From: Mycobacterium gallinarum
GTDB taxonomy: Bacteria > Actinomycetota > Actinomycetes > Mycobacteriales > Mycobacteriaceae
Direction of reading: 5' to 3'
Assembly (NCBI RefSeq): GCF_010726765.1
Contig: NZ_AP022601.1
Span: forward strand, 3,348,001-3,412,000
Length of the DNA: 64,000 nucleotides
Shown: positions 63,343-64,000 of the stretch, piece by piece
How the letters are laid out: each line of letters begins with the position of its first letter
How positions within the stretch are numbered: the stretch's first letter is position 1
Notes under the pieces: model-generated
Databases searched by the model: none
The model's input: the letters and a program-made list of their open reading frames with translations, nothing else
Told to the model about the DNA's origin: nothing
Translations under genes and position numbers: made by a program

Positions 63343-64000
63343 TCAGACGTGCAAGGAACCGTCGCGCGGATGCCGATGGTGAACGACCGGCTTCGGCTCG
63401 GCCGGAATCGACTCCTGACTTTCCTCCGACCGTTGCAGCAGTCGGACGAAGTCCGCTATCGAGAGCGTCTCGCCGCGGCGGGACGGATCGATGCTCGCCG
63501 CCAGCAACCGGCTGGCCGATTCGTTGCCCGAGCCCGCCCATTCGGCGAAGGCGTTGCGCGAGGTCTTACGTCGCTGCCCGAACGCGATGTCGATGAGGTT
63601 GAACACGCGTTCGCGGAAGCCTTCGTCGGTCGGCCACGGCGACTTCTCGTACCGGTCGATGCGCACCAGGCCGGAATAGACCCGCGGAATCGGCCAGAAC
63701 ACCGTCGGCGAGACCATGCCGTAGCGCCGGACGTTGCCGAAGTACCGGACCTTCACGCTCGGCACGCCGTAGTCTTTGCCACCGGGTTCGGCCGCGAGAC
63801 GCTCGGCGACCTCGGCCTGAACCATCACCATCACGGTGCGGATCGAGGGGAACTCGGCCAGCAGGTGCAGCAGCGCGGGCACTGCGACGTTGTACGGAAG
63901 GTTGGCGACCAAAGCCGTGGGCTCGTCGGCGATTTCGTCGCGACGCAGGTTCAGGATGTCGCGGTTGAGCACCGTCAGCCGGTTGATCTCGCTGTGCGAA
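63343..64000 (-). CDS. ksgA: 16S rRNA dimethyladenosine transferase (KsgA/RsmA), 5' partial
   Basis: The C-terminal ~219 residues are visible; the 5' end lies beyond the right edge of the window, where the frame stays open ([13 protein letters not shown]). Motifs include [12 protein letters not shown] (the NLPY catalytic motif), [37 protein letters not shown] and the C-terminal [15 protein letters not shown]. It dimethylates A1518/A1519 of 16S rRNA. The tail beyond the domain ([17 protein letters not shown]) is His-rich. It is convergent with the kinase, with 9 bp between. Confidence 0.95.
   Translation of the reverse strand, partial: SHSEINRLTVLNRDILNLRRDEIADEPTALVANLPYNVAVPALLHLLAEFPSIRTVMVMVQAEVAERLAAEPGGKDYGVPSVKVRYFGNVRRYGMVSPTVFWPIPRVYSGLVRIDRYEKSPWPTDEGFRERVFNLIDIAFGQRRKTSRNAFAEWAGSGNESASRLLAASIDPSRRGETLSIADFVRLLQRSEESQESIPAEPKPVVHHRHPRDGSLHV

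Overview
The window is a chromosomal segment of a high-GC actinobacterium, almost certainly a Mycolicibacterium-type (rapidly growing) mycobacterium. The reasons are GTG starts, tight GTGA/ATGA overlaps, cutinase, mycofactocin-type dehydrogenases, an LpqU/LpqT lipoprotein pair, and a backbone whose order matches what I recall of Mycobacterium tuberculosis Rv1010-Rv1028A read in reverse: kdpFABCDE, ppx2, DUF501, FtsB-like, eno, lpqU, mazG, mfd, TetR, tRNA-Gln, glmU, prsA, lpqT, rplY, pth, pks16, ispE, ksgA. This synteny is from memory, not from a search.

Layout. (1) 1-8168: a catabolic cluster with an aldehyde dehydrogenase (5' end missing), four short-chain dehydrogenases (one of the mycofactocin-dependent type), an acyl-CoA synthetase, a DUF427/acyl-CoA thioesterase fusion and a SnoaL-like protein. 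The substrate cannot be read from sequence. (2) 8169-11690: an accessory patch with a decayed TetR pseudogene, two small secreted proteins, a tRNA-like 3' fragment, an HNH endonuclease directly abutting an unusual tRNA with anticodon TAA, and a conserved-looking unknown protein. (3) 11707-19940: the K+-stress operon, with an extra 27-residue membrane peptide coupled to kdpF, an enlarged KdpC, and the KdpDE two-component system. (4) 19941-29384: an accessory block between kdpE and ppx with DUF309, SRPBCC, alpha/beta hydrolase, propionyl-CoA-synthetase-like enzyme, a gnd-zwf-PaaX operon and a divergent Rieske oxygenase/enoyl-CoA hydratase pair. (5) 29379-43837: conserved backbone, from polyphosphate and glycolysis genes through DNA repair (mfd), cell-wall precursor (glmU) and nucleotide precursor (prsA) genes to lpqT. 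(6) 43843-45741: an insertion between lpqT and rplY, consisting of a DUF559/AbiEi-like nuclease gene bracketed by two inverted copies of a palindromic hairpin, plus an SDR. This is the most interesting feature of the window. (7) 45871-47139: rplY-pth. (8) 47245-59437: a second accessory block between pth and pks16: ferredoxin, divergent response regulator/histidine kinase, P450 + NDMA/mycofactocin-type alcohol dehydrogenase, cutinase, Fe-S protein, DUF6611 protein, lipocalin-like protein with divergent TetR, phosphotransferase, and an ABC-2 exporter. (9) 59572-64000: pks16, ispE, an inserted soluble Ser/Thr kinase, and the C-terminal part of ksgA (5' end beyond the window).

Functionally the window mixes housekeeping operons with lipid/alcohol oxidation modules: P450 hydroxylation, then mycofactocin-linked alcohol oxidation, aldehyde dehydrogenase, acyl-CoA ligase, enoyl-CoA hydratase and thioesterase are all represented, although in separate operons. 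No CRISPR array, rRNA, complete IS element or integrase was found.
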